From positions 1-64,000 of IMG/VR virus record IMGVR_UViG_3300031673_000022: a stretch of DNA of 64,000 nt; one strand, 5' to 3'. The position numbers and the translations under genes were made by a program. Below the pieces are notes generated by a model. That model worked only from the letters and a program-made list of their open reading frames with translations. It was not told the DNA's origin and searched no databases. Below, one piece after another: positions 54,488 to 63,329 of the stretch; the stretch's first letter is position 1, and every line of letters begins with the position of its first letter. Origin of the DNA: a virus.

Positions 54488-54514
54488 TCGTTCGACCTAA
54501 GTCGATCGAAAGAC

Positions 54515-54547
54515 AAAGAGCCCCTGCCACTCTGGCAGGGGCTCTTT
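54515..54547 (+). terminator. Rho-independent terminator
   Basis: AAAGAGCCCCTGCCA pairs fully with TGGCAGGGGCTCTTT around a CTC loop, followed by GTTTTGG. Ends the HU-like gene's transcript. Confidence 0.85.
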
Positions 54548-54561
54548 GTTTTGGAGGCTAC

Positions 54562-55440
54562 GTGCCGCAGGTCGATTTCTCTGACATCTCCCGTCTCTTC
54601 CAAGAGAAAGGGTCCGACCGAGTATCGCCAGGAGACCCGGGCATCGCAGCTAACCACCTAGCGGAGACTGCCGCTAACACGCCGCCGCAGCCGTCGTCGC
54701 TCGACCGTGTGGTCAGCAGCACCAAAAAGAGGGTCAACTCGATAGCTACGGAAGAAGCCTTCCGGATACAGCAAAACATTCCATATCTAGGCCAGAATAT
54801 CGTTGGCGAGCGCATGCGCAAGCCCTACGCGGGAGGGCTCCAGCAAGAGCGTGTTGGTTTCGTGTTGACCTCTGACCTATGGAGAGAGAACAACAAGGCG
54901 CTGGCGCTCCACGCGGGTCCTTCCTCCGTGGAGTGGTCATTGGCTCTGCGAGCCCAAGACGAGGAGATCAAGGGAGGTCATGCCCGGTACGCGCAGGCAA
55001 GAAACGCACATGCCCATGGAGCGCATGGAGGGGAAGACCTAACCTGGTTCGATCTACCTCGCGTCAGCTTCCAGTTTCAGGCAGGTAACCTGATGCCTAT
55101 CCCCGGTATCCAAAATGAAGTAGGTATCCCTTACGGGCTACAAGACTTCTACCTGTTCCTCGAATTGTTGAACCAGCCTCCTCTCCTGCCATCAGGTCAG
55201 AACGAGGGTAAGCACAACTACGTCTGGGTCTTCTACACAAGCCTTCAGTTCCCCCAGGTAGTCCTCCGAGGATACTTCGAGCCCGAGGGCGTTTCATGGT
55301 CGGATAACGCGGATGAGCCCACTGATCTCAAGTGGAGCGCGAGCTTCGTTGTTCACCAGATGAGCCCAAACATCTGGGACTCTGGCGAGGTGTTCAACGC
55401 CTACAAAGAGTTCATGAGGGACGCGGTTACATTCTTCTGA
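54562..55440 (+). CDS. Probable tail/baseplate structural protein
   Basis: 292 residues from GTG 54562. Beta-rich C-terminal half with SFQFQAGNLMPIPG, YVWVFYTSLQFPQVVLRGYFEPEG, resembling phage tail-tube-initiator or baseplate proteins. Directly upstream of the tube-like gene. Confidence 0.65.
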   Translation: MPQVDFSDISRLFQEKGSDRVSPGDPGIAANHLAETAANTPPQPSSLDRVVSSTKKRVNSIATEEAFRIQQNIPYLGQNIVGERMRKPYAGGLQQERVGFVLTSDLWRENNKALALHAGPSSVEWSLALRAQDEEIKGGHARYAQARNAHAHGAHGGEDLTWFDLPRVSFQFQAGNLMPIPGIQNEVGIPYGLQDFYLFLELLNQPPLLPSGQNEGKHNYVWVFYTSLQFPQVVLRGYFEPEGVSWSDNADEPTDLKWSASFVVHQMSPNIWDSGEVFNAYKEFMRDAVTFF

Positions 55441-55488
55441 AAACCGAGCGTGGAGGAAGACAAGGGGCACCAAAAGCAGAAGCAAGAC

Positions 55489-55515
55489 ACCTCTCTATAG
55501 AACCAAGAGAGAGGT
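55489..55515 (+). promoter_or_regulatory. Hairpin sequestering the tail-tube ribosome site
   Basis: ACCTCTCT (55489-55496) pairs with AGAGAGGT (55508-55515), the latter containing the Shine-Dalgarno GAGAGG 7 bases before ATG 55522. The ribosome site would be hidden when folded, suggesting translational control. Confidence 0.5.
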
Positions 55516-55521
55516 CATCCA

Positions 55522-56043
55522 ATGGCTATCCGTGCCTCCAACGCATTCGCTGTCGAAGCCCATCGGGTCCAACCGGTTGACTTTACTGCCGAACACGCAC
55601 CCACGACACAGACGTACCACGGCTTTTCAATCCAGATTGCGGGCGTAACCATCGGCAGGATCACTGAGTGGACTCCGGTTCAGATGGACCGTGACGTGAC
55701 GCTCCTCTACGAACTGAACGCCAAGACCTGGGGGCAGCCGGTGGATGCCGTCCCCGGTAAGGCCAACTCCTTCACGATCGCGTTCACACGCGCAGAGGTG
55801 TGGGGTGAGGAGATCGAGAAGGCGTTCGGCGCTACCGACGTCTATACGCTGCTCACGAATCAGAGCGCGCCCTTTGCTATCGATGAAGTGTACATGAAGG
55901 GTTCTCAGCGGTACCGGCACTTCCGATACCTGGGGTGCTGGTTCTCCTCCAAGGGTACGGAGGGATTCAGTTCCGAGGGCGATGCTATCATCAAGGTGTC
56001 CGGAGACATCACCTTCGTGAACCGCGTCCGCCTGGACGGGTAA
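55522..56043 (+). CDS. Tail tube-like protein
   Basis: 173 residues, beta-rich. The strand pattern YHGFSIQIAGVTIGRITEW, VTLLYELNAKTWGQPVDAV, SFTIAFTRAEVWGE and IIKVSGDITFVNRV fits the phage tail-tube/gp19-like fold. The size is typical of tube proteins. Confidence 0.7.
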   Translation: MAIRASNAFAVEAHRVQPVDFTAEHAPTTQTYHGFSIQIAGVTIGRITEWTPVQMDRDVTLLYELNAKTWGQPVDAVPGKANSFTIAFTRAEVWGEEIEKAFGATDVYTLLTNQSAPFAIDEVYMKGSQRYRHFRYLGCWFSSKGTEGFSSEGDAIIKVSGDITFVNRVRLDG

Positions 56044-56093
56044 CGAGGACCTTGTTCTGATTGACGTCTCGCGGTGTAGTATGGGACACACCG

Positions 56094-56459
56094 ATGCCGA
56101 ACCTTATCGTCTACACCGAGTTTACATACCACACAAAAACACCAACCGGGAAGCTACTACGCGCTTCCCGGTTGCTCAAATACAGTGATGAGGACGAGTG
56201 GGAGCTGACCGTCTACGACAGCGGATTACAGCCCCTTCGTGAGTTCTATGGGTGGGATGAAGTGCGTGTTCTCCGCTTCATGGAGTCGTACGACGAGTAT
56301 AGTCACGACATTACTCTTGAAGAGAGCAGTTTCTCTGTAGGGGTATATCGTGGACATCTTTCGCGCTATCGACGCGCCCGTTCTCCTGTTTTTAGTCGTG
56401 GTTGGTATCGTCGGTTGTGTGACGCCTGTCGTCCATACTCAAGCTCTTCCAGTAGCTGA
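56094..56459 (+). CDS. Hypothetical protein
   Basis: 121 residues from ATG 56094. The first 85 look coding (LIVYTEFTYHTKTPTGK, DEDEWELTVYDSG); the last 35, overlapping the lipoprotein gene, are Arg/Ser-rich and shadow-like. Function unknown. Confidence 0.5.
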   Translation: MPNLIVYTEFTYHTKTPTGKLLRASRLLKYSDEDEWELTVYDSGLQPLREFYGWDEVRVLRFMESYDEYSHDITLEESSFSVGVYRGHLSRYRRARSPVFSRGWYRRLCDACRPYSSSSSS

Positions 56460-56691
56460 GCTGGAGACGTACGACTACTGCGGCTGCGTTGCGCAGTGCA
56501 GCGGTGGTGGTGATCCACAGATCGTCTCAGACATGCCTGAGGAGGTATGCAAGTCTCCTCCTCCGCAGTGCTCCAGCATGCCGCTGTACTGCGGAGTGCG
56601 CGTGGATCGGCGTGGGGAAGCTAGCAAGGGTGCGCAGAGGACCCCGCAAAGTGATTCCTCGTCCGGCAGTGTGAGGGTTTACGAACTCTGA
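56350..56691 (+). CDS. Lipoprotein, possible outer-membrane spanin
   Basis: 113 residues from GTG. A signal peptide with a lipobox IVGC at residues 20-23 is followed by a short Cys-rich, unstructured part (DYCGCVAQCSGGG). Small phage lipoproteins often are o-spanins for host lysis. The membrane/coiled-coil gene just downstream could be its partner. Tentative. Confidence 0.58.
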   Translation: MDIFRAIDAPVLLFLVVVGIVGCVTPVVHTQALPVAELETYDYCGCVAQCSGGGDPQIVSDMPEEVCKSPPPQCSSMPLYCGVRVDRRGEASKGAQRTPQSDSSSGSVRVYEL

Positions 56692-56709
56692 GGGGAAGGA
56701 GCCCCCAAC

Positions 56710-57261
56710 ATGAGTGACGAAGACAAACCCAAAGGGTTCGCGGATAAACTGAAGACGGCCTTCACCTCTGGGTCGAAGTTGGCTGGCGTGGTCCTGACCA
56801 TCGCGAAGTCGAGCGCGCTCATTGGTGCCTACGGCATCGGGTTTTACGCAGAGGCACAGGCCGACCATGCGAAGACCAAAGTGGATAACAGGACTGAGGC
56901 CACTTACGAGGCCCTGCGCGACGAGGTTGAAGCTCTTTGGGCAGCGCACGAGAAGATGTCCACCGACGTAGGGGATGTCCGTGTTGACCTGGGGCAGATC
57001 GTGCGTGACGTTAGGGGGATGGACCTGAGGGTCCGCGACATCGCCCTAGAGGACCGCCTTGCGTCCCTCGAAAAGAGGCTCAGCGGAAGGAGCGTCGGCC
57101 CTCAGAAGCGGTCTGAGGAGCCCTCAACAGGTACTCCGCCCCGACCACCCGTTGCACAGGATGCGCTCCAGCGAATCTACGAGTACCACCCCGCTGCTCA
57201 GCGCGAGAAGCTGCCATCAGCCGAAGCGTTTTTTGATCAGCAGAAAGATCAGAAGAAGTAG
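56710..57261 (+). CDS. Membrane-anchored coiled-coil protein
   Basis: 183 residues. One hydrophobic helix (about 25-47), then coiled coil (EALRDEVEALWAAHEKM...), then a Pro-rich region and a basic tail. AGGGGAAGGAG ribosome site upstream. An i-spanin-like role is possible with the lipoprotein before it. Confidence 0.6.
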   Translation: MSDEDKPKGFADKLKTAFTSGSKLAGVVLTIAKSSALIGAYGIGFYAEAQADHAKTKVDNRTEATYEALRDEVEALWAAHEKMSTDVGDVRVDLGQIVRDVRGMDLRVRDIALEDRLASLEKRLSGRSVGPQKRSEEPSTGTPPRPPVAQDALQRIYEYHPAAQREKLPSAEAFFDQQKDQKK

Positions 57262-57321
57262 TTGACGGGAGGTATTTGGACAAGGTATCTCGACAGGAGA
57301 GGCGACACCCCCCTTCGCTTC

Positions 57322-57360
57322 AGCCCCCTCGGCTCCCCCCTACAGCCGAGGGGGCTTTTT
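57322..57360 (+). terminator. Rho-independent terminator
   Basis: AGCCCCCTCGGCT pairs fully with AGCCGAGGGGGCT around a 9-base loop, followed by TTTTT. Ends the plus-strand run before the convergent helicase. Confidence 0.88.
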
Positions 57361-57415
57361 TATGCACGAAGCCGGTGAAGGCGCCGCGCAGGTTGGTGTT
57401 GGTTTTGCTGGACGC

Positions 57416-58714
57416 TTAGAAGACCAGCAAGAGCTTATCAGAAGCTCTAGTCACTGCCGTGTACAGCCAGCGTCGGCGTTCTTCGTCGTCGAGGTTGTCG
57501 AGAGCCCACTCCACGTAGACAGCCACGTTTTCGGCTTGGCTGCCTTGCGATTTGTGACACGTCAGTGCGTACCCGAAGTCGAAAAGAGCCCCGACAGAGA
57601 ACCACGACGTGTGGTCCCCAGGAACCTGGTCGAACCCCTGGAAGGTTTTGTCACGGAGGAACTGCCACTTGCTGACGAAGATGTCCTTGACCACCCCTAG
57701 AGGATCGTCGAACTCCGCTGTCATAATATAGCAGTCCTTCGATACGACCCCGATCGACTTCACCACCCCACGCATGCCGTTAGCAACCACCCGGCCATCG
57801 TCGAGTCTGGTGTTCTTCAGGCAGATGACCACCTCACCTACTTGCGGGTCTACGTCGTCATCGTAGCCGTAGACCTCATGACGAACATCGCGATTCAGCT
57901 TCGTGCGCGTCTTGTTCGTATAGGTGATGATCATGCCAGGGGGCTTCGCGAAGTGGATGCCCTTGTCCCGGATCTTGGTCCAGAGGAGCCTTTCGTCGTC
58001 GACGTCTGAGATGAAGTCCTGAAGAAGATGGTCGGGGCATCCGTTCCGAATCAGCGTCGAGAGACGAATGATGGGGCTCCCCTTGGCCTGACGGTGGATC
58101 TTCTCCAACCGGAAGTCCGGATTACGCATCAGCGAGGCTTCCTCCCCGACCGGAGGAAGCTGACCATGATCGCCAATGGCCAGGATGGGACGCCCGAACA
58201 TCTGAAGGTCGGTGAGCATCTGCTCTGACACCATGCTAGCCTCATCAATGATGATGAGGTCTACGTCAAGCATCTTCCGACCTTCCCAGCCTACAATACG
58301 TCCTGTCGACCTGTCCTCGACCGGGATGTAAATCAGACTGTGGATGGTGGACACGTTAGCGTCGATGACCCCAGAGGCTGCCATGGACTGACGAAGTACC
58401 TGAGCAGCCTTACCAGTAGGTGTGGCAAATACGACGTTGACGTCGTTGTTCAAGAGGTCGTAGGAGAGCTTGCCAGCAAGTCGTGTTTTTCCTGTACCCG
58501 CGAAGCCCCCGACAGCGAGGACCTGCGTCGGCTGGTTATTCAGCCAGATCATGATGCCATCGAGCGCTACCTGCTGGTCTGGTGATGGGTCCCATGCCGG
58601 GGGCTCATCGGCAAGACGCATGACCGGAGGGGCAGGCTTTTCGGGCTGCTCAGGTGCCGGCGTCTCGTTCGTCTCGGTTACCGGCACATCGGGTGCTTCA
58701 ATTAACTGCGTCAT
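57416..58714 (-). CDS. Dda/RecD2-type DNA helicase
   Basis: 432 residues, SF1 helicase. Walker A GGFAGTGKT at 69-77; Walker B LIIIDEASM; a C-terminal LTCHKSQGSQAENVAVYVEW matches the UvrD_C_2 motif V; ALYTAVTRASDKL-type motif VI is WLYTAVTRASDKLLLV. The N-terminal 40 residues are Pro/Glu-rich. Unwinds DNA in replication and recombination. Confidence 0.9.
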   Translation of the reverse strand: MTQLIEAPDVPVTETNETPAPEQPEKPAPPVMRLADEPPAWDPSPDQQVALDGIMIWLNNQPTQVLAVGGFAGTGKTRLAGKLSYDLLNNDVNVVFATPTGKAAQVLRQSMAASGVIDANVSTIHSLIYIPVEDRSTGRIVGWEGRKMLDVDLIIIDEASMVSEQMLTDLQMFGRPILAIGDHGQLPPVGEEASLMRNPDFRLEKIHRQAKGSPIIRLSTLIRNGCPDHLLQDFISDVDDERLLWTKIRDKGIHFAKPPGMIITYTNKTRTKLNRDVRHEVYGYDDDVDPQVGEVVICLKNTRLDDGRVVANGMRGVVKSIGVVSKDCYIMTAEFDDPLGVVKDIFVSKWQFLRDKTFQGFDQVPGDHTSWFSVGALFDFGYALTCHKSQGSQAENVAVYVEWALDNLDDEERRRWLYTAVTRASDKLLLVF

Positions 58715-58923
58715 GGTTTTTCCTTTGTCTCACGGTCACGGTCGAGCACCGTCACCCAGCACAGGGGGTCGTTGTCTCGGTCAAGGCCCACAGAGAAGTC
58801 GCGGCAGTCGTGACACAGACCGTACTCGCCAGCGGACATGTACTTGTCTTCGCAGTAGCCGCAAACGTAGGTCTGCTTGATCATGGTCAGCGCTGGCACG
58901 GCGACGCTAGTGGTGCCAGACAC
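58711..58923 (-). CDS. Small zinc-finger protein
   Basis: 70 residues from GTG 58923 (AAAGG upstream); ATG 58884 gives 57. CGYC and CHDC pairs 16 residues apart form one zinc ribbon. Overlaps the helicase start. Function unknown. Confidence 0.6.
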   Translation of the reverse strand: MSGTTSVAVPALTMIKQTYVCGYCEDKYMSAGEYGLCHDCRDFSVGLDRDNDPLCWVTVLDRDRETKEKP

Positions 58924-58924
58924 G

Positions 58925-59197
58925 TTAGTCGTGACCTTTCCTTGCCATCTGGCCCATTGCGAACAGCGTGTCGCTGCGCTCCTGCTCGGCGCGGTTGGCG
59001 CGATCCTCCGCCTCGGTCGCTCGATGCGTAGCGGAGGCAAGATCAGCGCGGGCCTGGATTAGCTGCTCGGAAAGCTCCCGTAGCGACGATACCATCCCGT
59101 CATGCCGTTCGATGGCGCGGTCTCGGTCCCTACGTGCGGAGACTTCTCTTTCAACCGCATAGGTCCTATCCGCCTTACACGGCCATAGAAACCTCAT
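58925..59197 (-). CDS. Small coiled-coil protein
   Basis: 90 residues, nearly all helical (EREVSARRDRDRAIERHD, LREL...). Overlaps the gene at 59194 (ATGA). No family. Confidence 0.6.
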   Translation of the reverse strand: MRFLWPCKADRTYAVEREVSARRDRDRAIERHDGMVSSLRELSEQLIQARADLASATHRATEAEDRANRAEQERSDTLFAMGQMARKGHD

Positions 59198-59727
59198 GCC
59201 TGCCTACCCAACTTCCGCAGAACGCGGCGGTAGATCGGGCTACCGCTGGCGACGGCATCGTAGCAAGCGACGAGGAGCGTCACCTGTGCGGCGCGGGTGT
59301 TGTTCACGACGTACGCCACCGCGCCCGCAGGCGCTCCGTACACCGTGTCTGGTGCTCCCCCCAGCAGCGTGTCGAGGAAGAGGATGCGGTCGTCCTGGGA
59401 CGGATCAGGGCGCTCATAGAAGGCGATCTCCAAAGGGAGCGAGTTCTCCGGATGCTGGGTCTTCACCGAGCCACGTCGAAGGAATTCGACCGCCGACCGG
59501 CAGACGTCGTTGACCCTCGTCGTGATGGTCTCGTCGGTTACGCTGTACGCCCGTCCGTCGTGTACCTTGCTGTAATCGGAAGTCAACATCCGGTGGTCGG
59601 CCACATCGCGACGCACCACGGCGCTGCCTGTCCCTACCCAGGAGACAGGCCCCCGCAGTTGCGCCGTCCACTGGCGAGGCTCCACATAGAGCCGCTCGCC
59701 CGTTGTGAATATGGGTCCGTTCATCAT
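59194..59727 (-). CDS. Hypothetical protein
   Basis: 177 residues, mixed alpha/beta with FTTGERLYVEPRQWTAQLRG. Coupled on both sides to small genes. No family. Confidence 0.6.
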   Translation of the reverse strand: MMNGPIFTTGERLYVEPRQWTAQLRGPVSWVGTGSAVVRRDVADHRMLTSDYSKVHDGRAYSVTDETITTRVNDVCRSAVEFLRRGSVKTQHPENSLPLEIAFYERPDPSQDDRILFLDTLLGGAPDTVYGAPAGAVAYVVNNTRAAQVTLLVACYDAVASGSPIYRRVLRKLGRQA

Positions 59728-60011
59728 GACCTCTTGAGGTTCACGAGTTCCTGAAGGGCTTCCCGAGCAGAATCGATCCGCTCAAGGTGGTCGGCAGAGC
59801 CCGCGAGAGTGACGAAATCGTCATCGCTGCGGAGCTTGTCCGCCATCACACGGAACGCCTCGTCCGCCTCATCGATCGCTTCATCTACTGTGTAGCACTT
59901 TACTGCGTCTTCCTGGATGAGAGCCACCCAGCGGATGAAGGTTTCGCGGTCAGGAGGCCAAGGTGCGCCGTCATCGACCCACTCTGAGGGTGTCTTCATA
60001 TCGCTATTCAT
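59724..60011 (-). CDS. Small acidic hypothetical
   Basis: 95 residues from ATG 60011, which overlaps the HTH gene's end. Acidic, helical, with WVDDGAPWPPDRETFIRW. No family. Confidence 0.58.
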   Translation of the reverse strand: MNSDMKTPSEWVDDGAPWPPDRETFIRWVALIQEDAVKCYTVDEAIDEADEAFRVMADKLRSDDDFVTLAGSADHLERIDSAREALQELVNLKRS

Positions 60012-60576
60012 AACCTTCCCATTCCACGATAACCGCGCGGAGGTGCTTTGCTGTGACACGAAGATTAGCCTGGGAGTGGCAGGCTTCGTTGGTTAGAATG
60101 TACTTCGCGATGGCGGCAATGTCATCACCTGTCGCACCTCGTGTCCGCGTTAGGTTACTCGTGGTGTTGGCATTCTGTCTAAACTTGAGGCCAAGAACGT
60201 CGCGGATACGACGCACCGTCTCTACATGAACCATGAGAATGTCGGCCACCTCCTGGTTCGTTATTCGTCGTTTGTGAAACGAGATTTTGTTGACCATCGC
60301 CACCTGTGCCACACTCGCCCGCGTGCGACCGAGTTTGATCGCGGCAGAAGCGATCGTGTGTTTTTCGGCGAGGCTCGCTAGCACACCTATCTCCGCCTTC
60401 GTCCAGCCCTTACGACCGTCCTTACCTCTGAGAACGCAGCGCACTTTCTCGTACGTGGCTTTCTGAGTCACAGCACGCTGTGTCTTCTCAAGTCGCTCGG
60501 CAATCTCCAACGACGTCAGAGTCTTGTGGTTGGCGTAGAGGAACTGCACCTCGCCTTTCGTCCAGCGTGACGGCAT
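60004..60576 (-). CDS. Multi-HTH DNA-binding protein
   Basis: 190 residues. Repeated Myb/SANT-like helices (RWTKGEVQFLYANHKTLTSLEIAERL; GWTKAEIGVLASLAEKHTIASAAIKLG) and an HTH (TNQEVADILMVHVETVRRIR). Probably a transcription regulator of the early genes around it. Confidence 0.72.
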   Translation of the reverse strand: MPSRWTKGEVQFLYANHKTLTSLEIAERLEKTQRAVTQKATYEKVRCVLRGKDGRKGWTKAEIGVLASLAEKHTIASAAIKLGRTRASVAQVAMVNKISFHKRRITNQEVADILMVHVETVRRIRDVLGLKFRQNANTTSNLTRTRGATGDDIAAIAKYILTNEACHSQANLRVTAKHLRAVIVEWEGYE

Positions 60577-60821
60577 TATTGATTGGTGGTGCCATCGTGT
60601 GGAACGACAGCCTCGTAGGTCGCGGCGAAGCTGCCTCGGAGGGCGTGGCGCTCGCGCCGGTCGAGGGTGGCGAGCAACGCCCGCAGCCGCTCGATCTCGG
60701 CGTCGCGGGCGTTGATGGTGGCGAGCCAGCGGGCTTCGTCGTTGAACGCCGGCCCTGCGCCGTCGAACTTCCCTCGGTGGTCGTACTCTGACAGGGACGG
60801 CCTAACTAACGGCTTAGTCAC
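60576..60821 (-). CDS. Small coiled-coil protein, paralogue
   Basis: 81 residues from GTG 60821 (CAGGGG upstream, overlaps the previous stop). Contains DAEIERLRALL, which is also in the gene at 60981; the DNA shares about 25 identical bases. No family. Confidence 0.6.
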   Translation of the reverse strand: MTKPLVRPSLSEYDHRGKFDGAGPAFNDEARWLATINARDAEIERLRALLATLDRRERHALRGSFAATYEAVVPHDGTTNQ

Positions 60822-60981
60822 GGCGTACCCCTGCCGCATCCCGCACCGCCGCCAGCGTCGCGCGGAGGTCGGCGAGCGCCGCGTGGTTGGCCCACCGGGC
60901 GTCACGCTCTGCTGAAACCTCCCGCTCGGTCTCGTCGAGACGGGCGCGGAGGTCGAGCACCGTTTCGTCATCACTTTCCAT
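60814..60981 (-). CDS. Small coiled-coil protein
   Basis: 55 residues, too short for routine calling, from ATG 60981, overlapping the previous stop (TGATG). Charged heptads (LRARLDETEREVSAERDA). No family. Confidence 0.6.
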   Translation of the reverse strand: MESDDETVLDLRARLDETEREVSAERDARWANHAALADLRATLAAVRDAAGVRRD

Positions 60982-61235
60982 CACGCGCCACCTCCCTTAA
61001 GGGCGGCCATCACCATCACGCACGCGGCCTCGTACCCGCCGGTGTAGTCGAGGCCATCCACCGCGACCGCTTCCACCCGGTCCAGCACCGCCCGCAGCCG
61101 CTCGATCTCGGCGCGTGCCTTGTCGTAGTCATCGGCACGGACCCAATCACCGTCCGGTGCATCGTCCATGTACACGGTCGCGTAGGACTCCGATGGGTCC
61201 ACATCGGCGAAGTACCGCTTCACGTCGTCAGTCAT
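60981..61235 (-). CDS. Small protein with AEIERLRA motif
   Basis: 84 residues from ATG 61235, with strong AAGGAGGTG. A VDPSESYATVYMDDAPDGDWVRADD region and RAEIERLRAVL helix similar to the gene at 60576. No family. Confidence 0.65.
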   Translation of the reverse strand: MTDDVKRYFADVDPSESYATVYMDDAPDGDWVRADDYDKARAEIERLRAVLDRVEAVAVDGLDYTGGYEAACVMVMAALKGGGA

Positions 61236-61285
61236 CACCCACCTCCTTCTTGCATGGCCTTTCTCCGTCCGACTCCCTAGCAACT

Positions 61286-62626
61286 CTAGTGCGCGTTGGC
61301 GAGGTTGGAGACGATACGAGAGAACAGACGCTCGATGGCGCGCTCATGCCCGACAGCACCGTCGATCCCCTTGTCGTGGGCGACCTCATGAACAACGGTG
61401 CTGAGGGTCTCCTCGAAGGAGGTGAGGAGCTTGCGGGCGATCTCGATCACTCCTCCCTCGTCGTGGCGGTGCAGCCCCATGACGATGGGATCGTTGAAGT
61501 CGACAACGGTCAGCCGCGCCTCCACCGGCATGTGACCGAGGGCGGTAGACGCGGGCTCGACGAGGGCGATGACACGAGAGTAGACACCCTGCTCTTCAGG
61601 CGAGAGGTCATCCCAGCCGTAGGTCTTCGCTACCGAGAGCTTGAACATCTGACGAGCGGAATCGACCGACCCGATCTCCTCTTCCAGCACCTTGGCCAAG
61701 GATCGCGGGACGACGATGCCACGCTTGCCAAGGTGCTCGACCTCGCGGGATTCCGCCATCGAGGTGACCGGGATTGCAGACTCGCCATGCTCCGCTTTGA
61801 AGTGCTCGGCGACCTTGGCCGCGATCGCCTTGTTCACCCCGCCGTAGGAATCACCCATCTGCTGGACGTCGGTGTCTCCTCGGTTGAGCATCGCGATGAC
61901 CCGCTTGACGAGCTTGGGAGTCGCTCCCGTTTGCGTCATCGCCTCTTGCCACGCCATCGCCGCGTTGTACTTGAGATCCCAGTCCGCAACCATCTTGCGG
62001 TCCCGGTCAGTGTCGACGTGGTGGAAGTTGTAGCCGGCTGCGAGGTCCGCCTTGTGCTGGACGAAGATGCCCTTGACGAAGACCTTGCCCTTGAACGTCT
62101 TGTCGAGGATGACCTCACCGCGCGACGTCGTGACCGCGTTTTTCGGCTGGACGAGGTGGAGGAAGCGAGGCTTGAGCATCGCCCAAGTCTCCTTCGTGAT
62201 GCCGCCGATCTCGACCGTGAACCGTCCCGCCGGTATCTGACGCTTGTGCGTGTAGATGGTGAGAACATCGGCGCCGCCGAAGGTCTCGGACTCCTCGATC
62301 TTGGGGGTCCAGGACTCGTCGTCGTTCACGATCTTGACGTCGTGACCGGCGCGCACGAGAGCAAGAACGCCCAACTTCAAGCCCTCGCCAAAGTGGCCGC
62401 GATAGTTTCCGCTTTCCTTGCTCGTGGTCCCGAGCAGCCAGACGTTAGAGTCGAGCTTCACGCCCTCGGAGGAGACGCGGAGAACGTCCTTTCCACTATG
62501 GCGGATGTCCAGAGCGAACCCGTCGTCCAGCGCATCCAAGCCGTTCTGCACGACCTCACGCACACCTTCCCAGGCGCCCCAGGAAGAAACGTAACCCGTC
62601 GAAAGCGTCAACTGAATCTTTGCCAT
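61286..62626 (-). CDS. GHKL-type ATPase fused to zincin-like domain
   Basis: 446 residues. The N-terminal GHKL/HSP90-type ATPase has the N-box EVVQNGLDAL (Glu24, Asn28, Asp31) and a lid with GHFGEGLK at 77-84. Near the C-terminus HEVAH (413-417) matches HExxH of zincin peptidases. An ATP-driven domain joined to a peptidase motif is an unusual combination. First gene behind the strong 62651 promoter, so early-expressed. Target unknown. Confidence 0.72.
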   Translation of the reverse strand: MAKIQLTLSTGYVSSWGAWEGVREVVQNGLDALDDGFALDIRHSGKDVLRVSSEGVKLDSNVWLLGTTSKESGNYRGHFGEGLKLGVLALVRAGHDVKIVNDDESWTPKIEESETFGGADVLTIYTHKRQIPAGRFTVEIGGITKETWAMLKPRFLHLVQPKNAVTTSRGEVILDKTFKGKVFVKGIFVQHKADLAAGYNFHHVDTDRDRKMVADWDLKYNAAMAWQEAMTQTGATPKLVKRVIAMLNRGDTDVQQMGDSYGGVNKAIAAKVAEHFKAEHGESAIPVTSMAESREVEHLGKRGIVVPRSLAKVLEEEIGSVDSARQMFKLSVAKTYGWDDLSPEEQGVYSRVIALVEPASTALGHMPVEARLTVVDFNDPIVMGLHRHDEGGVIEIARKLLTSFEETLSTVVHEVAHDKGIDGAVGHERAIERLFSRIVSNLANAH

Positions 62627-62650
62627 TGTTTACTGCCCTCCGTTGGGAAC

Positions 62651-62678
62651 ATTGTAGTCCATAAGCCAGCCCCGTCAA
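62651..62678 (-). promoter_or_regulatory. Strong sigma-70 promoter for early operon
   Basis: Minus-strand TTGACG (62673-62678), 16-nt spacer, TACAAT (62651-62656), followed by GGAGGGC ribosome site. Drives the 61286 gene and probably the run of small genes down to the helicase. Confidence 0.72.
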
Positions 62679-62715
62679 GCGTTAGTAGACGGATTTCTTT
62701 GGTACCTAAAGAAAC

Positions 62716-63015
62716 CTAGTAGCCGAGGTAGTCGATCGCTCGCCTCAGAGCCTCGGGATCGTCCCGGAACAGTCCCAGGGCTGTGTTGCACCGGGCACAG
62801 AGCAATCCCCGCACCTTGATGACGCCGGTATCGCGCTCCGTACGATGGCAGTGGTCTACGCTGAGGGGCATCTCGGTGCCGTCCGCGCGGAGTCGATCCT
62901 CTGTCTCTAGGCAGATCGCGCAGGCGTACTCTTGAATTTCAAGCATGGCGTCAAAGTCATCTTGACTAAGGCCATAGCGTTTGAGGTTGTGTAGCTGGCG
63001 AATGCGGCGAGACAC
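62716..63015 (-). CDS. Recombination endonuclease VII
   Basis: 99 residues. T4 endonuclease VII-type HNH enzyme that cuts branched DNA. CAIC and CARC zinc pairs flank the HNH core LSVDHCHRTERDTGVIKVRGLLC, with the family's N-terminal KRYGLSQDDFDAML helix. Complete family length. Confidence 0.9.
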   Translation of the reverse strand: MSRRIRQLHNLKRYGLSQDDFDAMLEIQEYACAICLETEDRLRADGTEMPLSVDHCHRTERDTGVIKVRGLLCARCNTALGLFRDDPEALRRAIDYLGY

Positions 63016-63050
63016 GCCGCCATCGTACAGCTACAGGCACTCAAGCTGAA

Positions 63051-63329
63051 TCACCCTCGCCGGTTGATCGACGCAAGGCACCAATCGCAATCGACGTCCG
63101 ACACAAGGTCCACCAGCGTGTCCTCGCGCGACCAGTAGCCACAGATCGTCTGCCCGTACACCCACGCCATGTGACGGCGCACCTTGTTACGTTGAGCGCC
63201 TTTCTTTTGTGGTCCGCACGCGCAAAGCGGCGTTTTCCAGTAGCCACAGACAGAGCACGTCTCCGGCTCCGGTCCGTCTTCGCTACCATCCATGATCGCC
63301 TCGCCGCTCATGTGGTCGATCAGGCTCAT
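63051..63329 (-). CDS. Zinc-binding hypothetical
   Basis: 92 residues with CSVC...CAC and CDWC groups. Overlaps the receiver-like gene (ATGA). Function unknown. Confidence 0.62.
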   Translation of the reverse strand: MSLIDHMSGEAIMDGSEDGPEPETCSVCGYWKTPLCACGPQKKGAQRNKVRRHMAWVYGQTICGYWSREDTLVDLVSDVDCDWCLASINRRG

